Assembly (NCBI GenBank): GCA_910578785.1
Contig: CAJTSJ010000027.1
Span: 7,228-33,342, forward strand
Direction of reading: 5' to 3'
Source: an uncultured Muribaculum sp.
Lineage (GTDB): Bacteria > Bacteroidota > Bacteroidia > Bacteroidales > Muribaculaceae
Length of the DNA stretch: 26,115 bases
The notes beneath the pieces are model-generated. The model was not told the origin of the DNA. It did not search any database and worked only from the letters and a program-made list of their open reading frames with translations. This document shows positions 1 through 6,842 of this stretch, in pieces (position 1 is the stretch's first letter; every line of letters starts with the position of its first letter). The position numbers were made by a program, and so were the translations under genes.

Positions 1-701
1 TTCCAAAGTTGATAATAAATGATTACTACGATGAAGCTTTAACTCAAATAAAAAATGGAATTCCGCAAGGAAATGCCATTTCTGCGGTGCTTAGTAATCT
101 TATGATGCTTGAGTTGGATATGCAATCAAAAAGCAATGGTTTCAAAATGGTAAGATACGCGGATGATATGGTATTTATTTGTAAAGATATTGATGAAGCT
201 CATTCTATTTTGGATTGGGTAAAGAATTATCTTAAATCTAACCGAAATCTTGACATACATCCACTGAGTTCTGAGAAAGATGCAAAAACGCAGATTAAGT
301 TTGACATAAAGAGGGATAAGTTAAAATTCTTAGGCGTTGAATTTGATGGAGAGAGGCTCTTACCTACAAAAGAGTGTCAAGGTAGATTTATTGCAAAAAT
401 TATATCTGTAGTAAAATCTACAGTCGGTACGGCCGAAAAGATTGTTGAAATTAATACATGCATTAGTCAGTGGTGTGGATATTATGCCTTTACCGGCATT
501 CCCGATGCTCGACTTCGATCTCTCAGTAAGAAAATTAACAAATTATGTAATTCTGCGTTTAATGATAGCACATGGGAATCCGTTGATTTGTTACAGAAAA
601 TCAAAAAATTTAGAGAAAAGCAAAGTCGAAAAGGCTTGAAACGTATTCTGCCTCCTGCTAAGTTTGATGATAAGTACAGGTGGTTAATGGTATATGATTG
701 A
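1..701 (+). CDS. Reverse transcriptase, group II intron/retron-like, 5' truncated by window edge
   Basis: This is the C-terminal part of an RNA-directed DNA polymerase; the frame is open to the left border (first full codon at base 3), so the true start lies outside. Visible RT motifs are IPQG (60-71) followed by a serine and an SNL segment, as in RT block 4, and the catalytic YADD box (156-167). A FLGV segment near 330-341 fits RT block 7. The tail holds a QWCGYYAF segment (about 472-495) and many Lys/Arg, like the thumb/X region of group II-intron-type RTs. The first 60 bases contain only 15 G or C, far lower than the neighbouring genes, which suggests transfer. I see no endonuclease domain and no intron domain V after the stop. 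It could be a group II-like RT, an abortive-infection or defence RT, or a degenerate intron maturase; which one cannot be decided here. Confidence 0.85.
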   Translation, partial: PKLIINDYYDEALTQIKNGIPQGNAISAVLSNLMMLELDMQSKSNGFKMVRYADDMVFICKDIDEAHSILDWVKNYLKSNRNLDIHPLSSEKDAKTQIKFDIKRDKLKFLGVEFDGERLLPTKECQGRFIAKIISVVKSTVGTAEKIVEINTCISQWCGYYAFTGIPDARLRSLSKKINKLCNSAFNDSTWESVDLLQKIKKFREKQSRKGLKRILPPAKFDDKYRWLMVYD

Positions 702-980
702 TTTAATAAATATTATGCTTGACGTGGTGACCCGGCGGAATTTTGGCAGAGGTCACCACATTTTCAAGGCTCGTTTTGAGTTAAGGTCTGTTAAAGTTTG
801 GGGGTCTGAGGCTGTGATGTGGGGTTGAATGATGCTGAATGATTTTGAAAGGATACGATTTGTCTACTGATTATCAAAGCATTAGACAACTGCAAGAAAA
901 GATAGGCGCCTTTTGCTACACACATAACACACAATATTTCAGCGCGTTAGCGTGGGCGTGGTGACTTGGTGGGGTATAGT
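702..980. other. Non-coding stretch between the RT gene and tRNA-Phe terminator
   Basis: About 280 bases with no supportable gene. It holds a 9-bp inverted repeat (724-732 and 751-759). The 9-mer CGTGGTGAC also occurs in direct orientation at 723-731 and 957-965. It is the transition from AT-rich RT DNA to the resident chromosome, so it may contain the end of a mobile element, but no integrase, target duplication or known terminal sequence is recognised. Confidence 0.5.
724..759. repeat. Inverted repeat after the RT gene (9-bp arms, 18-base loop)
   Basis: GTGGTGACC at 724-732 is the exact reverse complement of GGTCACCAC at 751-759. It begins 22 bases past the RT stop codon. No clean U-tract follows the right arm, so a standard Rho-independent terminator is not well supported. 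It could be an RT-associated RNA structure, a terminal repeat of an insertion element, or an imperfect terminator. Confidence 0.6.
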
Positions 981-1020
981 TAAACAAAAGACCGCTAACT
1001 CATTGAGAATTAGCGGTCTT
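981..1020 (-). terminator. Rho-independent terminator of tRNA-Phe
   Basis: An 11-bp perfect stem (988-998 with 1010-1020, arm AAGACCGCTAA) surrounds an 11-base loop. Read on the minus strand, the hairpin lies directly after the 3' end of tRNA-Phe and runs into TCTTTTGTTT. This is a typical intrinsic terminator for the minus-strand tRNA. Confidence 0.8.
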
Positions 1021-1023
1021 GGG

Positions 1024-1096
1024 TGGTGCCACCAGGAATCGAACCGGGGACACAAGGATTTTCAGTCCTTTGCTCTACCAACTGAGCTATGGCACC
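1024..1096 (-). tRNA. tRNA-Phe (GAA)
   Basis: A 73-base minus-strand tRNA. The acceptor stem is GGTGCCA pairing with TGGCACC, with discriminator A at 1024. The D arm AGCTCAGTTGGTAGAGC, the anticodon loop CTGAAAA (anticodon GAA) and the T arm with GGTTCGATTCC are all visible. The 3' CCA is not encoded; CCC follows the discriminator. The 3' end faces the AT-rich RT region, the orientation expected if an element had integrated at the tRNA 3' end, although the resident terminator lies between them. Confidence 0.96.
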
Positions 1097-1147
1097 ATCG
1101 TGTTGTTGCGTGGGTCGTGACATGTGGATGTCTTGACTTTTGCGTTG

Positions 1148-1179
1148 CAAAGGTAGGGACTTTTTTTTTATTGTGCAAA
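1148..1179 (-). promoter_or_regulatory. Bacteroidetes-type promoter for tRNA-Phe
   Basis: On the minus strand the -33 box TTTG (1176-1179) and the -7 box TACCTTTG (1148-1155) are separated by 20 bases, matching the TTTG-N19-21-TAnnTTTG consensus of the Bacteroidetes primary sigma factor. Transcription would start near 1141, about 45 bases before the tRNA. Confidence 0.8.
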
Positions 1180-1526
1180 TTTTTGTTGGTTTTTTTGAGC
1201 TTTTTAGTTTTTGGGGGAGTTTTTGGGGGATTTGCGGGGTGTTCGGGGTGTTCAAGGGTTTGTTTTGCTGGGTCGATGTGTTTGAGTTTGTTGTGTAGTG
1301 TCACTGGTGGAACGGAGCTTTTACTCAGAGTCTTGAATTACTTCTTGTGCTACCGATCTCAAGTTCGGGTTCAAAGCGTCTTTTTTTGGATGGCTACTGG
1401 AAATATATAATGTGTCGTTGTCAATCTGTATTGAAAAAGATGGTGTGGCCGTTTTTCGGATTCGAAGAATTATATAATTTTAGACTTTTTAAGTTAAGCG
1501 TTGGGGCTTGTTTGCTGAAAAGGTCG
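1180..1526. other. Intergenic stretch without a recognised gene
   Basis: T- and G-rich on the plus strand, with several T runs and G runs (for example near 1212-1250). A long plus-strand reading frame across 952-1410 cuts through the tRNA and its terminator and has no coding character. I see no RNA gene, repeat array or protein family here. Confidence 0.5.
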
Positions 1527-1534
1527 TAACTTTG
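1527..1534 (+). promoter_or_regulatory. -7 promoter element for the NlpC/P60 gene
   Basis: TAACTTTG matches TAnnTTTG exactly. TTG-containing candidates for the -33 box (1508-1514) are closer than usual. A start near 1541 would give a leader of about 30 bases before the ATG at 1572. Confidence 0.6.
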
Positions 1535-1571
1535 TCAAAAGCATCTGCAATGGTGCGTATTTAACCTTGAC

Positions 1572-2180
1572 ATGACTCTGCACGCGATTCGACATATTGT
1601 GTTTTTGATTCTGGGATTCGTTATGGCCATTCCGGCTATGGCTGTGTCGCTTGATTTGAAGCCGGCGGAACCGTCCGGAAGTTTGCTTTTGGTCCCGGAA
1701 AAGGAGTCGATGCATCTGGCCTATATAAACACGTGGCAGCCGGCACTTCCGTCGATGAGCGGCCCGGTGGTTGAGGAAGAAGTCCCTCTGTATATCGACG
1801 ATATGATAAGCCATGCCAAAGAGTTTCTCGGATTGCGCTATCGTCGAGGCGGTAAGACCCCGAAAGGGTTTGATTGCTCGGGATTTACGGGTTATCTGTT
1901 CAGTCAGTTCGGCATGAAGCTAAATGCCTCGTCGCGTTCGCAGTATTTGCAGGGCGATGCCGTTGATGAAGGCATGATGCGTCCCGGAGATCTGGTGTTC
2001 TTTTCAGGCCGACGTGGCGGGACAAAGACGGTAGGGCATGTGGGCATGGTTGTCGAGATTCATGGCGACGGTACGTTCAGCTTCATCCATTCGGCCACCT
2101 CGTCGGGTATTACCATCAGCCACTCGCTTGAGCCGTACTACAAAAGCCGTTATATGGGTGCACGTCGTGTGACCCAGTAG
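1572..2180 (+). CDS. Secreted NlpC/P60 family cell-wall peptidase
   Basis: A 202-aa papain-like cysteine peptidase predicted to cut peptide crosslinks or stems of peptidoglycan outside the cytoplasm. Residues 1-24 form a signal peptide (hydrophobic IVFLILGFVMAI, ending AMA). The NlpC/P60 domain occupies about residues 75-200, with the catalytic Cys in the FDCSGF motif (Cys102), His156 in GHVGMV and His173 in FIHSAT. The start at 1572 is supported by the -7 element at 1527-1534. It is a small single-domain enzyme without a recognised SH3 or LysM module; the segment 25-70 has no visible domain. It stands alone, with about 190 bases before nadA. Confidence 0.92.
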   Translation: MTLHAIRHIVFLILGFVMAIPAMAVSLDLKPAEPSGSLLLVPEKESMHLAYINTWQPALPSMSGPVVEEEVPLYIDDMISHAKEFLGLRYRRGGKTPKGFDCSGFTGYLFSQFGMKLNASSRSQYLQGDAVDEGMMRPGDLVFFSGRRGGTKTVGHVGMVVEIHGDGTFSFIHSATSSGITISHSLEPYYKSRYMGARRVTQ

Positions 2181-2290
2181 GTGCGGGTCTGACGTGCCGG
2201 GAATTGTCCTCTTGGGCCGGTCTCTGATAATTTCAGCCTGGTAATTTGACTTTTTACTGTGAATGCGGATGCAAAGTGCGGATTTCTGTG

Positions 2291-2298
2291 TAACTTTG
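2291..2298 (+). promoter_or_regulatory. -7 promoter element for nadA
   Basis: TAACTTTG matches TAnnTTTG exactly and lies 71 bases upstream of the nadA ATG. No good TTTG box is seen at the usual distance, so only the -7 half is supported. Confidence 0.5.
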
Positions 2299-2369
2299 TG
2301 CCCGGATTGTGTCTGACAGTCAGGCAAAACCTTTAAAATGGAAAAAATAATTGCAACTATACCACAAAT

Positions 2370-3350
2370 ATGACTGCTGAGAAAGGGTATGTCGACGCTC
2401 CAATCGAGCCCGGTATTGATCTGAAGGAAGAGATAAAGCGCCTGAAAAAGGAGAGGGGCGCCGTGATACTCGCGCATTATTATCAAAAAGGCGAAATCCA
2501 GGACCTTGCCGACTATATCGGCGACAGTCTGGCGCTTGCGCAGATAGCCTCTAAGCTTAAAGAGTCCGTGATAGTTCTTTGCGGGGTCAACTTCATGGGC
2601 GAAACTGCAAAGATGCTGTGCCCGGACAAGACGGTTCTGATTCCTGACCTGTCAGCAGGCTGTTCGCTTGCCGACAGCTGTCCGGCCGATGAGTTTGAGG
2701 CTTTCATCAAGGCCAATCCCGGTCATACCGTAATAAGCTATGTCAACACATCTGCCCGCGTAAAAGCTTTGACCGATGTAGTAGTGACATCGAGCAACGC
2801 ACGCCAAATTGTGGAAAGTTTCCCCAAGGATACTCCTATAATATTCGGTCCTGACCGAAATCTCGGCAATTATATCAACTCAATAACCGGACGCAACATG
2901 AAGCTGTGGAACGGGGCATGTCATGTCCACGAGGATTTTTCGGTCGAGAAGCTGATTGAGCTTAAACGCCAGCATCCCGCAGCCAAGGTGCTCGCTCATC
3001 CTGAATGTAAGAAACAGTTGATCATACTTGCCGATAAGGTAGGCTCTACTGCCGCGCTTCTGAAATATGCTGTCGAGAGCGACGAAAAGGAGTTTATTGT
3101 AGCCACGGAGAGCGGTATACTCCACGAGATGCAGAAGCGCTGTCCCGACAAGACATTCTTGCCGGCCGCTCCCAACGATTCGACCTGCGCATGCAACGAC
3201 TGCTCCTACATGAAGCTTAATTCGCTCGAAAAGCTGTATAACACGCTGAAGTATATGGCTCCGGAAGTGGCCGTCGATGCCGAAATAGCCGAACGTGGCC
3301 GTAAACCTATCGAGAAGATGCTGGAAATCAGCGAAAAACTCGGGCTTTAA
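2370..3350 (+). CDS. nadA: Quinolinate synthase NadA
   Basis: Condenses iminoaspartate with dihydroxyacetone phosphate to quinolinate in de novo NAD synthesis, in the cytoplasm. The 326-aa length is usual for the family. The three cysteines expected to hold the [4Fe-4S] cluster are Cys98 (GCSLADSCP), Cys184 (GACHVHEDF) and Cys278 (DCSYMKLN). Substrate motifs ILAHYYQ (33-39) and GVNFMGETAKM (72-82) are present. The partner genes nadB and nadC are not in the window, so the pathway is split. It heads a tightly spaced plus-strand run: leuS starts 45 bases after its stop. Confidence 0.97.
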   Translation: MTAEKGYVDAPIEPGIDLKEEIKRLKKERGAVILAHYYQKGEIQDLADYIGDSLALAQIASKLKESVIVLCGVNFMGETAKMLCPDKTVLIPDLSAGCSLADSCPADEFEAFIKANPGHTVISYVNTSARVKALTDVVVTSSNARQIVESFPKDTPIIFGPDRNLGNYINSITGRNMKLWNGACHVHEDFSVEKLIELKRQHPAAKVLAHPECKKQLIILADKVGSTAALLKYAVESDEKEFIVATESGILHEMQKRCPDKTFLPAAPNDSTCACNDCSYMKLNSLEKLYNTLKYMAPEVAVDAEIAERGRKPIEKMLEISEKLGL

Positions 3351-3395
3351 TTTATTTCTTGAAATAGTAACAAAATATAACGACAATACATCACG

Positions 3396-6167
3396 ATGGA
3401 ATATAACCACAGAGATATTGAGAGCCGTTGGCAACAATATTGGAAAGACAACAACGTATATAAAGCAGAGATAAACGAGGCCAAGCCCAAATTTTATGTC
3501 CTCGATATGTTCCCATATCCGTCCGGTGCCGGGCTTCACGTGGGCCATCCGCTCGGCTACATAGCCAGTGACATCTATTCGCGCTTCAAGCGTCTGCAGG
3601 GCTTTAATGTGTTGCACCCCATGGGCTATGACGCTTACGGTCTACCCGCCGAGCAGTATGCCATCCAGACCGGCCAGCATCCCGAAGTAACAACCCGCCA
3701 GAACATCAACCGCTACCGTGGCCAGCTTGATAAAATCGGTTTCTGCTACGATTGGGGCCGAGAGATAAAGACCTGTGATCCTGAATACTACAAATGGACT
3801 CAGTGGGCATTCATGAAGATGTTCGGAAGCTACTATGACAAGACTGCCGACAAGGCCATGCCCATCGCCGATCTCGTAAAGCACTTCGAGACGAGGGGAA
3901 CCGAGGGCGTCAACGCCGCCTGCGGCAAGGAAATATCGTTTACAGCTGACGAGTGGAACGCTTACGATGAAAAGAAGAAAAGCGATGTGCTGATGAACTA
4001 CCGTATAGCCTATCTCGGAAACACGATGGTCAACTGGTGTCCGAAGCTTGGCACCGTGCTTGCCAATGATGAAGTGAGCGAAGGCGTTTCTATCCGAGGC
4101 GGTTATCCCGTAGAGCAGAAGCTCATGTACCAATGGTGTCTGCGTGTGTCGGCCTATGCGCAGCGTCTGCTTGAGGGCCTTGACCGCATTGACTGGACCG
4201 ACTCGCTGAAGGAGACCCAGCGCAACTGGATAGGCCGTTCTGAGGGTGCTGAAATGCGCTTCCCCATCGCCGACTCCGACGTGGAGCTTGAGATATTCAC
4301 CACCCGCGCCGACACCGTGTTCGGAGTGACATTCATGGTGCTTGCTCCGGAAAGCGCTTATGTGAAGATGGTCACCACGCCAGAACAGAAAGAGGCAGTA
4401 GAGGCTTATCTGAACGAGGTCAAGCACAAGACCGAGCGTGAACGTATGATAGAAAAGACCGTGTCAGGCGTGTTTACCGGCTCCTACGCCATCAATCCGC
4501 TGACCGGAAAGAAGATACCCGTATGGGTAAGCGACTATGTGCTTGCCGGTTATGGAACGGGAGCCATTATGGCAGTTCCCGCCCACGACAGCCGCGACTA
4601 TGCGTTTGCACGCCACTTCTCGTTGCCTGTCGTCCCGCTTATCGAAGGCTGCGACGTGAGTGAAGAGAGCTTCGACGCCAAGTCCGGAAAGATGATTAAT
4701 TCGGAAGGTGCCGAACTCAATCTCAACGGCATGGAGGTGAAAGACGCGATAGCCGCCACAAAACGTTTTATAGAAGAAAAAGGAATCGGAAAAGTTAAAG
4801 TCAACTACCGCCTTCGCGACGCCATTTTCAGCCGTCAGCGCTATTGGGGTGAACCGTTCCCCGTTTATTATAAAGACGGCATTCCCCATCTGCTCGATGA
4901 GAGCAAACTGCCTCTGCTTCTGCCGGAAGTGGATAAGTTTCTGCCTACCGAAAGCGGCGAGCCTCCGCTGGGACGCGCCAAGGAGTGGCACACCGAGGAC
5001 GGCTATCAGCTGGAACTCAACACGATGCCGGGATTTGCCGGTTCGTCGGCCTATTACCTCCGTTATATGGATCCGCGCAACAACAATGCGCTTGTATCCA
5101 AAGAGGCCAATGGCTATTGGCAGGATGTAGACCTGTATATCGGTGGTACAGAGCATGCCACCGGTCACCTTATCTACAGTCGCTTCTGGAACAAGTTCCT
5201 ATATGATTTCGGAGTCGTGGTTAAAGACGAGCCGTTCAGGAAACTCATCAACCAGGGTATGATACAAGGCCGTTCAAACTTCGTATACCGCATAAAAGAC
5301 ACCAATACATTTGTGTCTTACGGGCTTAAGAAGGACTATGATGTGACTCCGATACACGTTGATGTCAACATTGTCAGCAATGATATACTTGACACCGAAA
5401 AGTTCAAGTCGTGGCGTCCTGAGTTCAACGATGCCGAGTTCATTCTCGAAGACGGCAAGTATATATGCGGATACGCAGTGGAGAAGATGTCGAAATCGAT
5501 GTTCAACGTTGTCAATCCCGATGACATCGTTGAAAAGTACGGAGCCGACACCCTTCGTCTGTATGAGATGTTCCTCGGTCCGCTTGAGCAGAGCAAGCCT
5601 TGGGACACCAATGGCATAGACGGCGTAAACCGCTTCCTGAAGAAGCTGTGGGGCTTGTTCTATAAGGGCGACAATCTGCTTGTAACTGACGAAGTTCCGT
5701 CGAAAGAGTCGTTGAAGTCGCTTCACAAGCTTATCAAGAAGGTCACCTGGGATATCGAGAACTTCTCGTTCAACACCTCTATCGCGGCGTTCATGATCTG
5801 CGTCAACGAATTGAGCCAGCAGAAGTGCCACAGCCACGAGGTCCTGTCGCATCTTCTTGTCGTGCTTGCACCGTTTGCCCCCCACATCACCGAAGAGTTG
5901 TGGCATGCCATCGGCAATAATACCACGATTGTCGATGCAAAGTGGCCGTCGTACAACGAAGACTATCTTAAGGAAGATGTCGTGACAATGGCCGTGTCGT
6001 TCAACGGCAAGGCGCGTTTCAACATCGAGGTAGCCTCCGACACCCCCCGGGAAATCGTTGAAAAACTTGCGCTCGAACATGAAGGAGCCGCGAAGTGGCT
6101 CGAAGGTAAGACCGTGAAGAAAATTATCGTGGTCCCCGGCAAGATTGTCAACATCGTAGTGGGCTGA
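3396..6167 (+). CDS. leuS: Leucyl-tRNA synthetase
   Basis: Class I aminoacyl-tRNA synthetase that charges tRNA-Leu. The 923-aa protein has the HIGH signature as HVGH (residues 48-51) and the KMSKS loop at 697-701. The CP1 editing domain shows the TTRADTVFG threonine-rich region and GTGAIMAVPAHDSRD, whose aspartate normally anchors the misacylated amino acid, so editing of mischarged tRNA should be intact. An anticodon-binding domain and C-terminal domain follow. The insert between about residue 610 and the KMSKS loop is long. It probably shares a transcript with nadA upstream and rdgB 61 bases downstream. Confidence 0.98.
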   Translation: MEYNHRDIESRWQQYWKDNNVYKAEINEAKPKFYVLDMFPYPSGAGLHVGHPLGYIASDIYSRFKRLQGFNVLHPMGYDAYGLPAEQYAIQTGQHPEVTTRQNINRYRGQLDKIGFCYDWGREIKTCDPEYYKWTQWAFMKMFGSYYDKTADKAMPIADLVKHFETRGTEGVNAACGKEISFTADEWNAYDEKKKSDVLMNYRIAYLGNTMVNWCPKLGTVLANDEVSEGVSIRGGYPVEQKLMYQWCLRVSAYAQRLLEGLDRIDWTDSLKETQRNWIGRSEGAEMRFPIADSDVELEIFTTRADTVFGVTFMVLAPESAYVKMVTTPEQKEAVEAYLNEVKHKTERERMIEKTVSGVFTGSYAINPLTGKKIPVWVSDYVLAGYGTGAIMAVPAHDSRDYAFARHFSLPVVPLIEGCDVSEESFDAKSGKMINSEGAELNLNGMEVKDAIAATKRFIEEKGIGKVKVNYRLRDAIFSRQRYWGEPFPVYYKDGIPHLLDESKLPLLLPEVDKFLPTESGEPPLGRAKEWHTEDGYQLELNTMPGFAGSSAYYLRYMDPRNNNALVSKEANGYWQDVDLYIGGTEHATGHLIYSRFWNKFLYDFGVVVKDEPFRKLINQGMIQGRSNFVYRIKDTNTFVSYGLKKDYDVTPIHVDVNIVSNDILDTEKFKSWRPEFNDAEFILEDGKYICGYAVEKMSKSMFNVVNPDDIVEKYGADTLRLYEMFLGPLEQSKPWDTNGIDGVNRFLKKLWGLFYKGDNLLVTDEVPSKESLKSLHKLIKKVTWDIENFSFNTSIAAFMICVNELSQQKCHSHEVLSHLLVVLAPFAPHITEELWHAIGNNTTIVDAKWPSYNEDYLKEDVVTMAVSFNGKARFNIEVASDTPREIVEKLALEHEGAAKWLEGKTVKKIIVVPGKIVNIVVG

Positions 6168-6228
6168 AACCACAATAATTGACCTATATAATACGTTATT
6201 TCATTGACCCGTAAAATGTCGCAAAGGT

Positions 6229-6804
6229 ATGAGAGACTTAGTGTTTGCAACCAACAATGCCCATAAGCTCGACGAAGTGAGAAGCATCGTCGGACATCGG
6301 ATGAACATACTTGGCCTGCGCGACATAGGGTGCGATGAAGATATTCCTGAGACGGCCGATACGCTCGAAGGCAACGCCGAGCTGAAAGCCCGTTATGTCA
6401 AGGAGCATTACGGATATGATTGTTTTGCCGACGACACAGGTCTGGAGGTCGATGCGCTCGGAGGTGCTCCTGGCGTGTATTCCGCCAGATATGCCGGTCC
6501 TGGACATGACTCGAAGGCCAATATGGAGCTTCTGTTAAAGAACATGAATGGCCGGGCTGACCGCCGGGCACGATTCCGCACCGTGATTGCTCTTGTAGAG
6601 GGTGATGATCTGCGCCTGCTGGACGGAGTTGTCGAAGGATTCATAACCGATGGCCCCAAAGGTTCAAGCGGATTCGGCTACGATCCTGTGTTCAGACCTG
6701 AAGGTCTTGACGTCACGTTTGCCGAAATGGATTCCGATGCCAAGAACGCCATAAGCCACCGTGGAAGAGCCATGAAAAAGCTCCTGGAATATCTGATTAA
6801 ATGA
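6229..6804 (+). CDS. rdgB: XTP/dITP pyrophosphatase (RdgB/HAM1)
   Basis: A house-cleaning enzyme that hydrolyses non-canonical purine nucleotides (dITP, XTP) to monophosphates, keeping inosine and xanthine out of DNA and RNA. The 191-aa length is standard. Family motifs are ATNNAHKL (7-14), the metal-binding FADDTGLEVDAL with Asp68/Asp69, GVYSARYAG, GFGYDPVF and SHRGRA near the C terminus. It sits between leuS (61-base gap) and porZ (38-base gap), consistent with a shared transcript. Confidence 0.96.
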   Translation: MRDLVFATNNAHKLDEVRSIVGHRMNILGLRDIGCDEDIPETADTLEGNAELKARYVKEHYGYDCFADDTGLEVDALGGAPGVYSARYAGPGHDSKANMELLLKNMNGRADRRARFRTVIALVEGDDLRLLDGVVEGFITDGPKGSSGFGYDPVFRPEGLDVTFAEMDSDAKNAISHRGRAMKKLLEYLIK

Positions 6805-6842
6805 AACAACGTTTTTAGGTATTATATAGGTTAGAAAATTTT

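Noticed and set aside
702..960. Possible group II intron domain V/VI after the RT
   Set aside because: No AGC-triad hairpin with the expected short stem and tetraloop was found; the only strong stem (724-759) does not resemble domain V.
1..1000. Diversity-generating retroelement
   Set aside because: The RT block reads IPQG rather than the altered motif of that class, and no template/variable repeat pair is seen in the window.
952..1410. A 152-codon plus-strand open frame
   Set aside because: It runs through the tRNA-Phe gene and its terminator on the opposite strand, has low-complexity Phe/Gly-rich content and no family signature.
5274..6173. A 299-codon minus-strand open frame inside leuS
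   Set aside because: It is wholly antisense to a conserved synthetase and has no recognisable domain; it is a by-product of leuS codon use.
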